Shown here piece by piece: positions 36,161-44,926 of a stretch of 64,000 nucleotides of DNA. The stretch's first letter is position 1. Every line of letters starts with the position of its first letter. Position numbers and translations under genes: made by a program. The DNA is from Acidobacteriota bacterium (GTDB taxonomy: Bacteria; Acidobacteriota; Aminicenantia; Aminicenantales; Saccharicenantaceae). A model generated the notes under the pieces. The model ran no database searches. It saw only the letters and a list, made by a program, of their open reading frames with translations, and had not been told where the DNA came from. The DNA is taken from the NCBI GenBank assembly GCA_039683095.1, contig JBDKSB010000013.1:62001-126000 (forward strand), written 5' to 3'.

Positions 36161-36667
36161 ATGCCGGAAAAGAATGCCATCTACCCCGGATCGTTCGACC
36201 CCATCACCAACGGCCATGTGGACATAATCGAGCGCGGGCTCAAGATCTTCGACCGGGTGGTCGTGGCCGTCCTGAAAAACCCCAAAAAGCACCCTCTCTT
36301 TACGACTAAAGAGAGGGTAAAAATGATCCAAGAGATCTTTGCTTCGAGGCCGGAGGTCGAGGTCCGGGCTTTCGACGGCCTGCTCGTCGATTTCGCCCGG
36401 GACCAGGGGACGACCGTGGTCATCCGGGGCCTGCGGGCCCTCTCGGACTTCGAATACGAATTCCAGATGGCCCTGATGAACCGGAGCCTGGCCCCGGACA
36501 TTGAGACGTTCTTCATGATGCCGAGCGTCGATTATACGTTCCTCAGCTCGAGCGTGGTCCAGGAGGTCGCCGGCCTAGGCGGCTCGGTCGAGGGCCTCGT
36601 TCCCGGGTCCGTGGTCCGGAAGCTCCGGGACAAGTTGCGCAGGTCGAAAAAGGTCCAAATCCCATAA
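36161..36667 (+). CDS. coaD: Phosphopantetheine adenylyltransferase CoaD
   Basis: 168 residues, normal length. It transfers AMP from ATP to 4'-phosphopantetheine in coenzyme A synthesis. Nucleotidyltransferase motif YPGSFDPITNGHVDII at residues 8-23 contains the T/HxGH element. VVIRGLRALSDFEYEFQMA and the C-terminal LSSSVVQEVA (ISSTxVRE-like) are family signatures. The gene is only 12 bases before pilM. CoaBC, two steps earlier in the same pathway, is at 45749-46960. Confidence 0.95.
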   Translation: MPEKNAIYPGSFDPITNGHVDIIERGLKIFDRVVVAVLKNPKKHPLFTTKERVKMIQEIFASRPEVEVRAFDGLLVDFARDQGTTVVIRGLRALSDFEYEFQMALMNRSLAPDIETFFMMPSVDYTFLSSSVVQEVAGLGGSVEGLVPGSVVRKLRDKLRRSKKVQIP

Positions 36668-36679
36668 AGGCGGGCAAAC

Positions 36680-37759
36680 ATGTTCGGACTCTCTCGGGAA
36701 AAAAGCGTGGTCGGGCTGGATATTGGATCCTACGCCGTCAAGGCCGTCGAGCTCCGCTCCCGGAAGAAGGGCGGCGAGGAGGCCTACGACCTCGTCAAGA
36801 TCGGCTACGAGCCGCTGCCCCATGACGCCATCGTCGAGGGCACGATCATCGACTCCTCCGCGGTCGTCGAGACCATCCGCCTCGTCTTCGAGGAGAACAA
36901 GATCTCGACCAAGGACGTGGCCATCTCCATCTCCGGCAACTCGGTCATCATCAAGAAGATCTCCCTCCCGGTCATGGAGAAGCAGGAGCTGGCCGAAAGC
37001 ATCATCTGGGAGGCCAAGCACAACATTCCCTACCCCTACGAGGAGACGAACGTCGACTACGCCATCCTCAAGCCGTCGCGATCGACGGACGAGAAGAACC
37101 TCGACATCCTGCTCGTCGCCGCCAAGAAGGACAAGATAGCCAACTACAGCAACGTCATCGCCCAGGCCCGCAAGAACCTGCAAAGCATCGAGGTCGACGT
37201 CTTCGCCCTGCAGAACGTCCTCGAGATCTCCTACCCGGAGAGCTTCTCCGGCAAGACGATCGCCCTGATCAACATCGGGGCCAACATCACCAACGTCGTC
37301 ATCGTCGAGCGCGGCACGCCGCAGCTGTTCCGCGACCTGTCCCTCGGCGGCTTCTTCTTCACCGAGAACATCCGCAAGGAGCTCAGCATTTCCTTCGAGG
37401 AGGCCGAGAAGCTCCTCAAGGGCATCCCCGGCAAGGCCGCGGCCCCGGACCAGTTCACGGCGCTCCTCCAGATGAACGTCCGGGACCTCCTTGACGAGAT
37501 CGAGAAGACCTTCTCGTTCTACGAGGCCTCGGAGAAGCGGGAGCGGAAGATCGAGCAGATCATCCTCAGCGGCGGGCTGGCCAATGTCCAGAACATGGTC
37601 AGCGCCTTCGAGACCAAGTTCCGGATCAAGACGGAGATCCTCAATCCCTTCAGCAATATCCGGGTCGATGACAAGAAGTTCGACGCGGTCTACTTCACGG
37701 ACATGGCGCCGATCTTCGGCGTCGCCGTCGGCTTGGCAACCCGAAAGGTGGAGAAGTAA
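36680..37759 (+). CDS. pilM: Type IV pilus assembly ATP-binding protein PilM
   Basis: 359 residues. This cytoplasmic actin-like protein binds the N-terminal tail of PilN and forms the inner-membrane alignment platform of the pilus machine. Signatures are VVGLDIGSYAVKAVEL at the N-terminus, the PilM-typical QELAESIIWEAKHNIPYP, LINIGANITNVVIVERG, and the adenosine-site IILSGGLANVQN. The gene starts 12 bases after coaD and is followed by pilN after 2 bases. Confidence 0.94.
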   Translation: MFGLSREKSVVGLDIGSYAVKAVELRSRKKGGEEAYDLVKIGYEPLPHDAIVEGTIIDSSAVVETIRLVFEENKISTKDVAISISGNSVIIKKISLPVMEKQELAESIIWEAKHNIPYPYEETNVDYAILKPSRSTDEKNLDILLVAAKKDKIANYSNVIAQARKNLQSIEVDVFALQNVLEISYPESFSGKTIALINIGANITNVVIVERGTPQLFRDLSLGGFFFTENIRKELSISFEEAEKLLKGIPGKAAAPDQFTALLQMNVRDLLDEIEKTFSFYEASEKRERKIEQIILSGGLANVQNMVSAFETKFRIKTEILNPFSNIRVDDKKFDAVYFTDMAPIFGVAVGLATRKVEK

Positions 37760-37761
37760 CC

Positions 37762-38403
37762 ATGATACGGATCAATCTCCTCAAGCCGGAAACCAGGGAC
37801 AAGGAACCGATCGTCGCCCCGGGCGCCGTCGAGGAAGGCGGCCGGGGGGGCAGGAAGGGGCCGAACGTCGGCAACCTCATCTTCCTCGCCCTCGTCATCG
37901 CCCTTGGAGCGTTCTACTTCTTCCAGAAGAAGGCCATGGACCAGGAGCGGGCGCTGCTGGCCTCGGCCCGGCAGGAGAAGGCCAAGCTCGCCTACGTCGA
38001 GGACGCGCTGAAGAAGCAGCAGGCGGCCCGGGAAGCCCTGGACAAGAAGATCACCCTCATCGAGAGCCTCAACGCCCAGCGCGACATGGCCCCCCGCCTC
38101 CTGGACGAATTCAGCCGACGGCTCCCCGATTGGGTCTGGCTGACCGAGGTCGTCTATGACGCCAAGGGCATCTCTCTCAAGGGCCGGGCCCTGTCCAACA
38201 ACCTGATCGCCGACTACATCACCAACCTCGAAGCCAGCCCCCAGGTCATGAACGTCAACCTCGTCGCCTCGACGCAGAGGACCGTCCAGGGCGACCAGTA
38301 CCTGGAGTTCCAGCTGCGGGCCATGGTCGAAAGGAAGCCGGAGCCCGTCCCGCCGCCGCCCGGCCCGGCCGAGCCGGCCGCCAAGAAAGGGGTGAAGAAA
38401 TGA
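37762..38403 (+). CDS. pilN: Type IV pilus inner-membrane protein PilN
   Basis: 213 residues. The N-terminal MIRINLLKPE is the conserved INLLP-like motif that inserts into PilM. A Gly-rich linker, a membrane helix (about 34-53) and a coiled coil (LASARQEKAKLAYVEDALKK) follow. The ferredoxin-like periplasmic domain (PDWVWLTEVVYDAKGISLKG) comes next, with a Pro/Lys tail. It pairs with PilO; the genes overlap by ATGA. Confidence 0.9.
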   Translation: MIRINLLKPETRDKEPIVAPGAVEEGGRGGRKGPNVGNLIFLALVIALGAFYFFQKKAMDQERALLASARQEKAKLAYVEDALKKQQAAREALDKKITLIESLNAQRDMAPRLLDEFSRRLPDWVWLTEVVYDAKGISLKGRALSNNLIADYITNLEASPQVMNVNLVASTQRTVQGDQYLEFQLRAMVERKPEPVPPPPGPAEPAAKKGVKK

Positions 38404-38984
38404 AAAACTGGCCCTGGTACGGACACCTCGTCTTCGCCGTCTTCATCTTCGCCCTGGCCTTCATGTTCTACTTCAAGCCCCAGGACGCCAAGCTCAGGGC
38501 CCTGAAGGCCGACCGGGTCAAGGTCGAGCAGGAGGTCCAGAACCTGAAGCAGAAGAAGCGCGAGCTGGACAAGATCGAGGCCGACATCGCCGCCATGACG
38601 GCCAAGCTCAAGACCCTAGAGGTCAACATCCCCCAGAGGAAAGAGATCGCGGACATCCTGCGGCAGATCCAGGCCCTGGCCTATGATTCCCGGCTGGACG
38701 TTCTCCGCTTCGCCCCGGGCCAGGAGGTCGCCAAGGACTTCTACGCCGAGTGGCCCATCCCCATCCAGGTCTCCGGGAACTACCATAACCTCGGGCTCTT
38801 CTTCGACAAGCTCAGCAAGTTCGCCCGGGTCTTCACCATCGACAACTTCAGCATCAAGTCCCTGAGCCGGCAGACCGATCTGAACACGATCTCCGCCAAC
38901 TGGACGGCCAAGACCTACTTCTTCGCCGAGCCGGCGGCGGCCGCGGCGCCGGCCAAAAAACAGCAAGCGAGGCCCAAACGATGA
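38400..38984 (+). CDS. pilO: Type IV pilus inner-membrane protein PilO
   Basis: 194 residues. A short cytoplasmic start, one membrane helix (about 8-23), a coiled coil (VEQEVQNLKQKKRELDKIEA) and the PilO core with IPQRKEIADILRQIQALAYD. PIPIQVSGNYHNLGLFFDKL follows (the Y-H-x-L-G-x-F motif of PilO). It heterodimerises with PilN and contacts PilP. It overlaps pilP by ATGA. Confidence 0.92.
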   Translation: MKNWPWYGHLVFAVFIFALAFMFYFKPQDAKLRALKADRVKVEQEVQNLKQKKRELDKIEADIAAMTAKLKTLEVNIPQRKEIADILRQIQALAYDSRLDVLRFAPGQEVAKDFYAEWPIPIQVSGNYHNLGLFFDKLSKFARVFTIDNFSIKSLSRQTDLNTISANWTAKTYFFAEPAAAAAPAKKQQARPKR

Positions 38985-39442
38985 AAAAAACCGCCGTTCT
39001 TCTGATCGGTATCGTCTGCGCGGGCCTGGTCCCTCTCCTCGCCCAGGAAACGCCCCGGGCCCAGGAGCAGGCCCCGCCGTCCGCGGCCATGCCGGCCCTG
39101 ACCGTCCAGACGGGCTTCACTTACAGTCCCGAGGGGCGCCGCGACCCGTTCAAGGACCTCCTGGCCGGCCGCGACCTCAGGGAGAAGAACGCCGTCGGCG
39201 AAGAGCAGTACTTCATCGACGACCTCATCCTCTTCGGCATCGTCAAGAACAAGAGCGTCTACACCGCCCTGATCGGCATGCCCCAGGGCTTTCCCATGTT
39301 CGCCAAGGTCGGTGACAAGTTCGCGGACGGATACGTCCTGTCCATCAGCGATACGCAGGTGGTCCTGCGCAAGACCCACGAGCGGGGGATCCCCCTCATG
39401 AGGCCGAGAGACGTCATCAAGGAAATCACGGAGGAGCTGTAA
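38981..39442 (+). CDS. pilP: Type IV pilus assembly protein PilP
   Basis: 153 residues. An N-terminal signal or anchor (about 1-20; no lipobox cysteine placed as in typical PilP lipoproteins) is followed by the PilP-type SPEGRRDPFKDLLAG and a small beta domain: DDLILFGIVKNKSVYTALIG, then FAKVGDKFADGYVLSISDTQ. PilP connects the PilN/PilO pair to the N-terminal domains of the PilQ secretin. The lack of a lipobox suggests it is periplasmic or anchored by its uncleaved helix. Confidence 0.88.
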   Translation: MKKTAVLLIGIVCAGLVPLLAQETPRAQEQAPPSAAMPALTVQTGFTYSPEGRRDPFKDLLAGRDLREKNAVGEEQYFIDDLILFGIVKNKSVYTALIGMPQGFPMFAKVGDKFADGYVLSISDTQVVLRKTHERGIPLMRPRDVIKEITEEL

Positions 39443-39443
39443 C

Positions 39444-41804
39444 ATGAAAAAGAGAACCCTTCCGGCCGTCCTCGCCGGGCTGTGCGTGCTCGGCCTCCTT
39501 GGCCTGAACGCCCAGGCGCCGGCCCCCGCCGTGCATATCAGCAAGATCCAGGTCCTGCCGGGCGCGCTCGCGACCAGGCTGGTCCTCGAGACCGACGGGC
39601 CGCTGGCCGTCGACCGGGCCTATTATCCGGCCGAGACGCCGCGGACGCTCGTCCTCGACATCGCCAGGGCCTCGACGGCCGCCGCGCCGGCCCTCCCCTC
39701 CTCCGGGACCGGGCTCGTGCGGGACGTCCAGGTCGAGAAGGCCGGGGCCGACGCGCTCCGCCTCCTCGTCCGTCTGGCCGAGCGCGTGCCGGCCCGGCTC
39801 GTCCGGGAAGCCGGACGGACCGTGGTCGAGCTCAACGGCATCCAGAGGGGCCAGGCCGGCTACGTCATCGACGCCGCGACGCAGGCCGAGCTCGACCGCA
39901 AGGCCAAGAGCGAGATCCGGCTCAGCCGGGTCGACACGGCCGCCGGCGCCGAATCGCTGTCGGTCACGGCCGCCCTGACCGGCTCGGTCGTCACCCAGGT
40001 CTTCGCCCTGGAGAACCCGCCGCGCCTGGTCGTCGACCTCTTCGATACGCTCCTCTCCACCAAGTCCGACGTCTGGCCGATCGACGACCCGCGCTCCACG
40101 GTCCAGCGGGTCCGGGTCGCCCAGTTCCAGACCGCCGGCCCGCGCCCCATCACCCGGATGGTCTTCGACCTCAAGGAGGCCGGCCTCTACGACCTGGATT
40201 CCCGCGGCAACGGCCTGGTCGTGTCCTTCTTCGCCGCCGCGGCCGCCGCGCCGGCCGCGCTGGTGCAGCCGGCCCCGGCCTCCGCGCCGGCCCCGGTGCC
40301 CGCGCCGGCCCGGACGGAGCCCGCCCGGCCCGAGCCCGCCGCCCCGAAGGTCGAGCCCAAGCCCGAGCCCGGGGCCGAGGCGAAGGCCGCGGCCAGGGAG
40401 GTCCCGGTGACGACGCTCTGCGCGCCGTCGTCGAACCCCGCTCCCGCCCCCGCCGCCGCGCCGGCCCCGAAGGCCCAGCAGAAAGCCGTCGTCGTCGACG
40501 ACAAGTCGGTCAAGTTCCAGCCGAGGACGATCGCGGCCGACGAGGACAAGTACTCCGGCGAGGTCCTCAGCCTCAAGCTCAAGGATTCCGACCTCCGCGA
40601 CGTCGTCCTTTACCTGGCCGAGTTCGCCGGCCTGAACGTCGTCTTCGATCCCGACGTCCGCGGCACGGTCACCGTCAACCTGCAGCTCGTCCCCTGGGAC
40701 CAGGCCCTGGACATCATCCTCAAGCAGAACAAGATGGGCAAGACGATCGAGGGCAACATCCTGCGGGTCGCCCCCGTCTCGGTCCTGACGCGCGAGGAAG
40801 AGGAGCAGCGCCGGCTCAAGGAGAGCAAGGAGCTGTCCGGGCCGGTCACGGTCAAGACCATCACCCTGTCCTATTCCAAGGCCAAGGACGTGAACACCCT
40901 GCTGCGGTCCAAGCTCTCCAGCCGGGGCGAGATCATCGTCGACGAGCGGACCAACACGCTGCTCATCTCCGAGGTCCGCGACAAGCTCGAGCTGCTCGAG
41001 AAGCTCATCAGCGTCGTTGACACGCCGACGCCCCAGGTTTCCATCGAAGCCCGCGTGGTCGAGGCCTCGACCACGTTCGTCCGCAACCTGGGCATCCAGT
41101 GGGGCTTCAACGCGGAGGCGAGCCAGTATTACGGCAACGCCACCAACCTCCAGTTCCCCAACAGCATCCAGGTCGACGGCGCCATCATCCCGCAGGGCAC
41201 CGTGACCAAGGGCATCGGCGGCCCTCTCGGCGGCTACGCCGTCAACCTGCCGGCCCCGTCCTTCAACTCGGCCCTCGGCCTGTCCTTCGCCAACGTCCTC
41301 GATTCCTTCCGGGTCGACGTCGCCCTGTCGGCCCTGGAGACGGCCGGCGACGGCAAGATCATCTCCCGGCCCTCCGTCGTCACCCAGAACAACCAGCAGG
41401 CCGAGATCATCCAGGGCCGCCAGATCCCCGTGCAGACCGTGGCCAACTTCACGGTGACGACCCGGTACGTCAACGCCGCCCTCGAGCTGCGGGCCACGCC
41501 GCAGATCACCGCCGAGGGGACGATCATCATGAACATCGAGATCCAGAACAACGCGGCCGACTTCGCCAACCTCGTCAACGGCATCCCGCCGATCACCATG
41601 CAGAGCGCCAAGACCACGGTCATGGTCCCCGACGGCGGCACGACGGTCATCGGCGGCATCTACCGGACGGAGGACTCGGTGACGCGGGAGCGCACGCCGT
41701 TCCTGAACCAGATCCCGATCCTGGGCACCCTGTTCAAGAACTTCGCCCGGACAAAGACCAGCCGGGAGCTGCTCATCTTCATCACGCCCCGGATCATCAA
41801 GTAA
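39444..41804 (+). CDS. pilQ: Type IV pilus secretin PilQ
   Basis: 786 residues. A signal peptide (about 1-25) is followed by two AMIN domains (about 30-115 and 150-265) that bind peptidoglycan. An Ala/Pro-rich linker (about 265-350) leads to the STN/N0 domain (LKLKDSDLRDVVLYLAEFAG, from about 373) and the N1/NolW domain (LSYSKAKDVNTLLRSKLSSR). The secretin core from about 590 has ISRPSVVTQNNQQAEIIQG and VPDGGTTVIGGIYRT. It forms the outer-membrane channel through which the pilus leaves the cell. It is co-transcribed with pilM-P and a lipoprotein gene. Confidence 0.95.
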   Translation: MKKRTLPAVLAGLCVLGLLGLNAQAPAPAVHISKIQVLPGALATRLVLETDGPLAVDRAYYPAETPRTLVLDIARASTAAAPALPSSGTGLVRDVQVEKAGADALRLLVRLAERVPARLVREAGRTVVELNGIQRGQAGYVIDAATQAELDRKAKSEIRLSRVDTAAGAESLSVTAALTGSVVTQVFALENPPRLVVDLFDTLLSTKSDVWPIDDPRSTVQRVRVAQFQTAGPRPITRMVFDLKEAGLYDLDSRGNGLVVSFFAAAAAAPAALVQPAPASAPAPVPAPARTEPARPEPAAPKVEPKPEPGAEAKAAAREVPVTTLCAPSSNPAPAPAAAPAPKAQQKAVVVDDKSVKFQPRTIAADEDKYSGEVLSLKLKDSDLRDVVLYLAEFAGLNVVFDPDVRGTVTVNLQLVPWDQALDIILKQNKMGKTIEGNILRVAPVSVLTREEEEQRRLKESKELSGPVTVKTITLSYSKAKDVNTLLRSKLSSRGEIIVDERTNTLLISEVRDKLELLEKLISVVDTPTPQVSIEARVVEASTTFVRNLGIQWGFNAEASQYYGNATNLQFPNSIQVDGAIIPQGTVTKGIGGPLGGYAVNLPAPSFNSALGLSFANVLDSFRVDVALSALETAGDGKIISRPSVVTQNNQQAEIIQGRQIPVQTVANFTVTTRYVNAALELRATPQITAEGTIIMNIEIQNNAADFANLVNGIPPITMQSAKTTVMVPDGGTTVIGGIYRTEDSVTRERTPFLNQIPILGTLFKNFARTKTSRELLIFITPRIIK

Positions 41805-41818
41805 CAGGAGAACGAGAC

Positions 41819-42421
41819 ATGAGCAAGATGACAACGACTCTCAAGGTCCTGGCGGCCGCGGCCGCCTTCCTCATGCTGGCCGGATGCAACAAGATCTCCC
41901 GGGAGGCCGAATCCAGCAGCATGATCATCATCGAGAGCCTCACCGGCACGACGGTCGACGGAGATGAGGTCGCCTATCTCCAGTCCGACGTCCTCGACAG
42001 CGACGGCCTCGTCCGGGTCAGCAACGCCACGGCCAACATCCTGGTCAGCCTGGTCAACCCCAACTCGGGAAGCGGGCCCTCGCAGTTCAACGACGTCGTG
42101 CTGACGAACTATCGCGTCACCTACGAGCTGGCGAGCGGGCCGGGCACGCCGGGCACCGACGTCCCCCTGCCCTTCGACGGCAACTTCTCGACCGTCCTTT
42201 GCGCCGTCGACGATACGACGTCCATCCCCTTCGTGGTCGTCACCGAGGCGGCCAAGCAGGCCGCCCCGCTGGTCGGCCTGATCGGCACGAGCACGGTCCT
42301 CGAGCGGCGGGCCAAGATCGAGATCTTCGGCCACGACCTGTCGGACCATCCGGTCACGGCGACCGGCTACCTGACGATCTACTTCGCCGATTACCAGACC
42401 GTGGCGCCGATCAAGAAGTAA
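41819..42421 (+). CDS. Putative lipoprotein at the end of the pil operon
   Basis: 200 residues. A basic start and hydrophobic segment lead to the lipobox LMLAGC, with lipidation predicted at Cys23. The mature part is beta-rich and carries repeats of hydrophobic/polar alternation (ANILVSLVNP, DVVLTNYRVTYEL, ATGYLTIYFADYQ), with no TPR repeats as in PilF/Tgl. I do not recognise the family. It lies 14 bases after pilQ with GGAG upstream and before the operon terminator, so a role near the secretin (for example a pilotin-like part) is possible but unproven. Confidence 0.72.
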   Translation: MSKMTTTLKVLAAAAAFLMLAGCNKISREAESSSMIIIESLTGTTVDGDEVAYLQSDVLDSDGLVRVSNATANILVSLVNPNSGSGPSQFNDVVLTNYRVTYELASGPGTPGTDVPLPFDGNFSTVLCAVDDTTSIPFVVVTEAAKQAAPLVGLIGTSTVLERRAKIEIFGHDLSDHPVTATGYLTIYFADYQTVAPIKK

Positions 42422-42445
42422 CCTCTCCCGTCCGCGTCAGACCAT

Positions 42446-42474
42446 GGCCCGTCCTCCGGGACGGGCCTTTTTTT
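42446..42474 (+). terminator. Rho-independent terminator of the coaD-pil operon
   Basis: A perfect 8-bp stem GGCCCGTC/GACGGGCC (42446-42453 and 42460-42467) with a 6-base loop is followed by seven T residues (42468-42474). The roughly 230 bases from here to 42703 hold no gene I can support. Confidence 0.92.
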
Positions 42475-42703
42475 GTATTCCGCATAACGACGCCGGTCCG
42501 GTCAGACAGGATGCCCGGCAGAGGCCGCCGAAGAAGGGGCCGCGGGGTGCGTCGGAGCGAGCATAAAGCGGCGATTCAGCCGGCATCGGGACGGAGACGG
42601 ACACGTCGGCTCCGGACCGTGACGGCGTGAAGGATCACCGCAGCGAGCGGAGACGATCCCCGAGGCCCCTCGGCGGCCGGTCATGACGGGCCCGGAAAGT
42701 CCG

Positions 42704-44926
42704 CTAATTTTCCGGGGATTCCTCTCTCCGGCCTGGCTCAGGGCATGGACCCTGATCGCCGAAGGGCGAGTAGGAGAAGGTCACCGTCTTTTTCAGGCGG
42801 ATCTTCGGCAGTGTCTCGTCGAGGGCCCGGTCGATCGCTGCCCGGTCGGCGGCCTTGAGGATGAACTGGACGCGGGAGACGTCCCGGATGCGGGCCACCG
42901 GGGCGAAGGCCGGCCCCAGGACCTCGAGCCCCGGGGCGTTCTTCTGAAGGAGCGCCCGAAGCTCGCGCGACCTCGCCCCCAGGGAGCGGACATCGCGCCC
43001 CTGCAGGACGACCTCGGCCAGGCTGGCGAACGGCGGGTAGCCAAGGACCCGGCGGAACTCGATCTCCCGGTCGTAGAAGGCCGCGTAGTCGCCGGCCGCC
43101 GCCGCCGCGATCGCGAAATGCACGGGCCCGGCCGTCTGGACGACGGCCTCCGCGTCTTCGGCGTCGCGGACGAATTCGAGCATCGCCGAGACGGCCTCGA
43201 AGGTCTTCTGCGACGCCCGGTAGTCGGAGAAGCCCAGGAGGTATTCGGGCCGGAGGACGCCGACCAGGCCGGCCTTGGGCACGCCGGGCTGGTGGACAAG
43301 GAGCTGGGTCCCGACGAGGAGCGGGACCTTGCCCCTGGCGAACTCGGCCAGGAGGCGCTCCCGGTCCTCCGGCTTCGAGGCCGTGTCGGCGTCGAAGCGG
43401 GCGACCGGGACCTTGGGAAACAGCCGGGCCAGCTCTTCCTCGACGGCCTGCGTTCCCGCGCCCCGGCGGACGGCCAGCTCGCCGCCGCACCGGGCGCAGG
43501 CCCGGCGCGCGTCCACGGCGTGATCGCAATAATGGCAGATCAGGCGGTCGTCGGCCTTGTGGTAGACCAGGGCGACGTCGCAGCGGGGGCAGCGCGGGAC
43601 CGAGCCGCATTTCCGGCAGACGATCTGGGCGGCGTAGCCCCGGCGGTTGAGGAAAAGGATGGCCGGCTCCCCCTTCTCCAGGCGCGCCCGGAGCCGGCGC
43701 TCGAGCTCGCGGGAGACGATCGGGGCGTCGCCGGCGTGCTCGACCACGGTCGCCGCGGGCCGCCGCGGCTCCCGCCCCACGTCGATCAGGATGCCGCGCC
43801 GCCGGGCCTCGGCCATGGCCTCGACCGTCGGCCGGGACGACCCGAGAACGGCCACTGCGCCTTCGGACCCGGCCCGCAGCACGGCGCCGCGGCGGGCGTC
43901 GTAGGCCGGGCTCTCGGCCTGGGCATATGATTCCTCCTGCTCGCCGTCGACGGCGACCAGCCGCAGGGGCCCGGTCTCGACGAAGAGCGCCGAGCGCGTG
44001 CCGGACGCCAGGGCCGCCCGCCCGCTCCGGAGCGTCCGCCAGGCCTCTTCACGCTGCCGGCCGGTCATCCGGCCGTGGAAGACGACGGCCTGTCGCCCGT
44101 AATCGGCCTTGAAGCCGGAGACGAGCGACTCCGAGGGGGCCACCTCGGGCTGGAGAAAGAGCACGCGCCCGCCCGCCCCGACGGCGCGCCGCACCAGGGC
44201 CTGGAAAGCCGCCCGGCGCGGTCCGTCCGAGCCGAAGAGGTACCAGGCGCCGGCCCGGCCGTCGACGATCGCCCGCTCGACCGGTGCCAATGCGCCGGCC
44301 TCGCGGAGCGACTCGGGGAAGGCCAGCCCCAGTTGAACCGCGCCGGCGGCGCTTTCCCCCGCCTGGACGGGCCGCGGGGCCGCTCCGGCCTTGTGCTCGA
44401 CCGCGACGAGCCCGGTCCTCTCCATCCGCGAAACGAGGCCGGAGACGTCGCCGCCATCGAGCTTCCGCCGCAGGGCCAGCGGGCTCAGGCCCTTGGGCGC
44501 GACCGCCAGGGCCCGGGCCAGGACCCGGGCCTTCGGGCCCAGACCGCCCTTCTCGAGCGCGTCCCGCCCGGCCTCGGTCAGGGCGACGACGACCCGCGTC
44601 TTGACGGCGAGCGAAGGCGGCAGGGCCGTCTGGAGGATCTCGCCCCACGAGGAGCGGAACTCGGCGCTCAGGCGGCCGGTGAACTCGAGGAAGCGCTCGT
44701 CCCTGAAGGGCCGGTCGTCGAGGACCTGGAGAAGCTCCTTGACCTTGACCCCCTCCGCCGGCGGCTCAGGCGTGACCGCGACGATGAAGCCGTTCTGCCG
44801 GCGGGCCCCGAGCGGCGCGACCACCCGCGCCCCGGGCCGGGCCGCGGCCCGGAAGGCCTCCGGGACGGCGTAGAGAAAGGACTGCTCGAGGGGCAGCGGA
44901 AAGACGACCCGGGCGAAGACCGTCAT
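42704..44926 (-). CDS. priA: PriA-family primosomal protein N' with degenerate helicase motifs
   Basis: 740 residues from the ATG at 44926 (ATGA overlap with udg). The N-terminal 3'-DNA-binding domain (FARVVFPLPLEQSFLYAVPE, VAPLGARRQNGFIVAV) and the zinc-binding domain with eight cysteines in four CxxC pairs (CRKCGSVPRCPRCD onward) are intact. GGELAVRRGAGTQAVEEELA also follows PriA. The ATPase motifs are lost: Walker A reads GSDGPRRA in place of GVTGSGKTE, the DEEH box reads DGEQ, motif III GSATPS reads GSSRPT, and the QVAGRAGR motif VI is absent. The frame is open throughout, so this is not a frameshift. It probably still binds forks or primosome partners but should not unwind DNA. Confidence 0.88.
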   Translation of the reverse strand: MTVFARVVFPLPLEQSFLYAVPEAFRAAARPGARVVAPLGARRQNGFIVAVTPEPPAEGVKVKELLQVLDDRPFRDERFLEFTGRLSAEFRSSWGEILQTALPPSLAVKTRVVVALTEAGRDALEKGGLGPKARVLARALAVAPKGLSPLALRRKLDGGDVSGLVSRMERTGLVAVEHKAGAAPRPVQAGESAAGAVQLGLAFPESLREAGALAPVERAIVDGRAGAWYLFGSDGPRRAAFQALVRRAVGAGGRVLFLQPEVAPSESLVSGFKADYGRQAVVFHGRMTGRQREEAWRTLRSGRAALASGTRSALFVETGPLRLVAVDGEQEESYAQAESPAYDARRGAVLRAGSEGAVAVLGSSRPTVEAMAEARRRGILIDVGREPRRPAATVVEHAGDAPIVSRELERRLRARLEKGEPAILFLNRRGYAAQIVCRKCGSVPRCPRCDVALVYHKADDRLICHYCDHAVDARRACARCGGELAVRRGAGTQAVEEELARLFPKVPVARFDADTASKPEDRERLLAEFARGKVPLLVGTQLLVHQPGVPKAGLVGVLRPEYLLGFSDYRASQKTFEAVSAMLEFVRDAEDAEAVVQTAGPVHFAIAAAAAGDYAAFYDREIEFRRVLGYPPFASLAEVVLQGRDVRSLGARSRELRALLQKNAPGLEVLGPAFAPVARIRDVSRVQFILKAADRAAIDRALDETLPKIRLKKTVTFSYSPFGDQGPCPEPGRREESPEN

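Noticed and set aside
42704-44926. PriA motif loss as an assembly or frameshift error
   Set aside because: The frame is open for 740 codons and zinc and C-terminal regions before and after the altered motifs still align, so the changes are substitutions, not frame errors.
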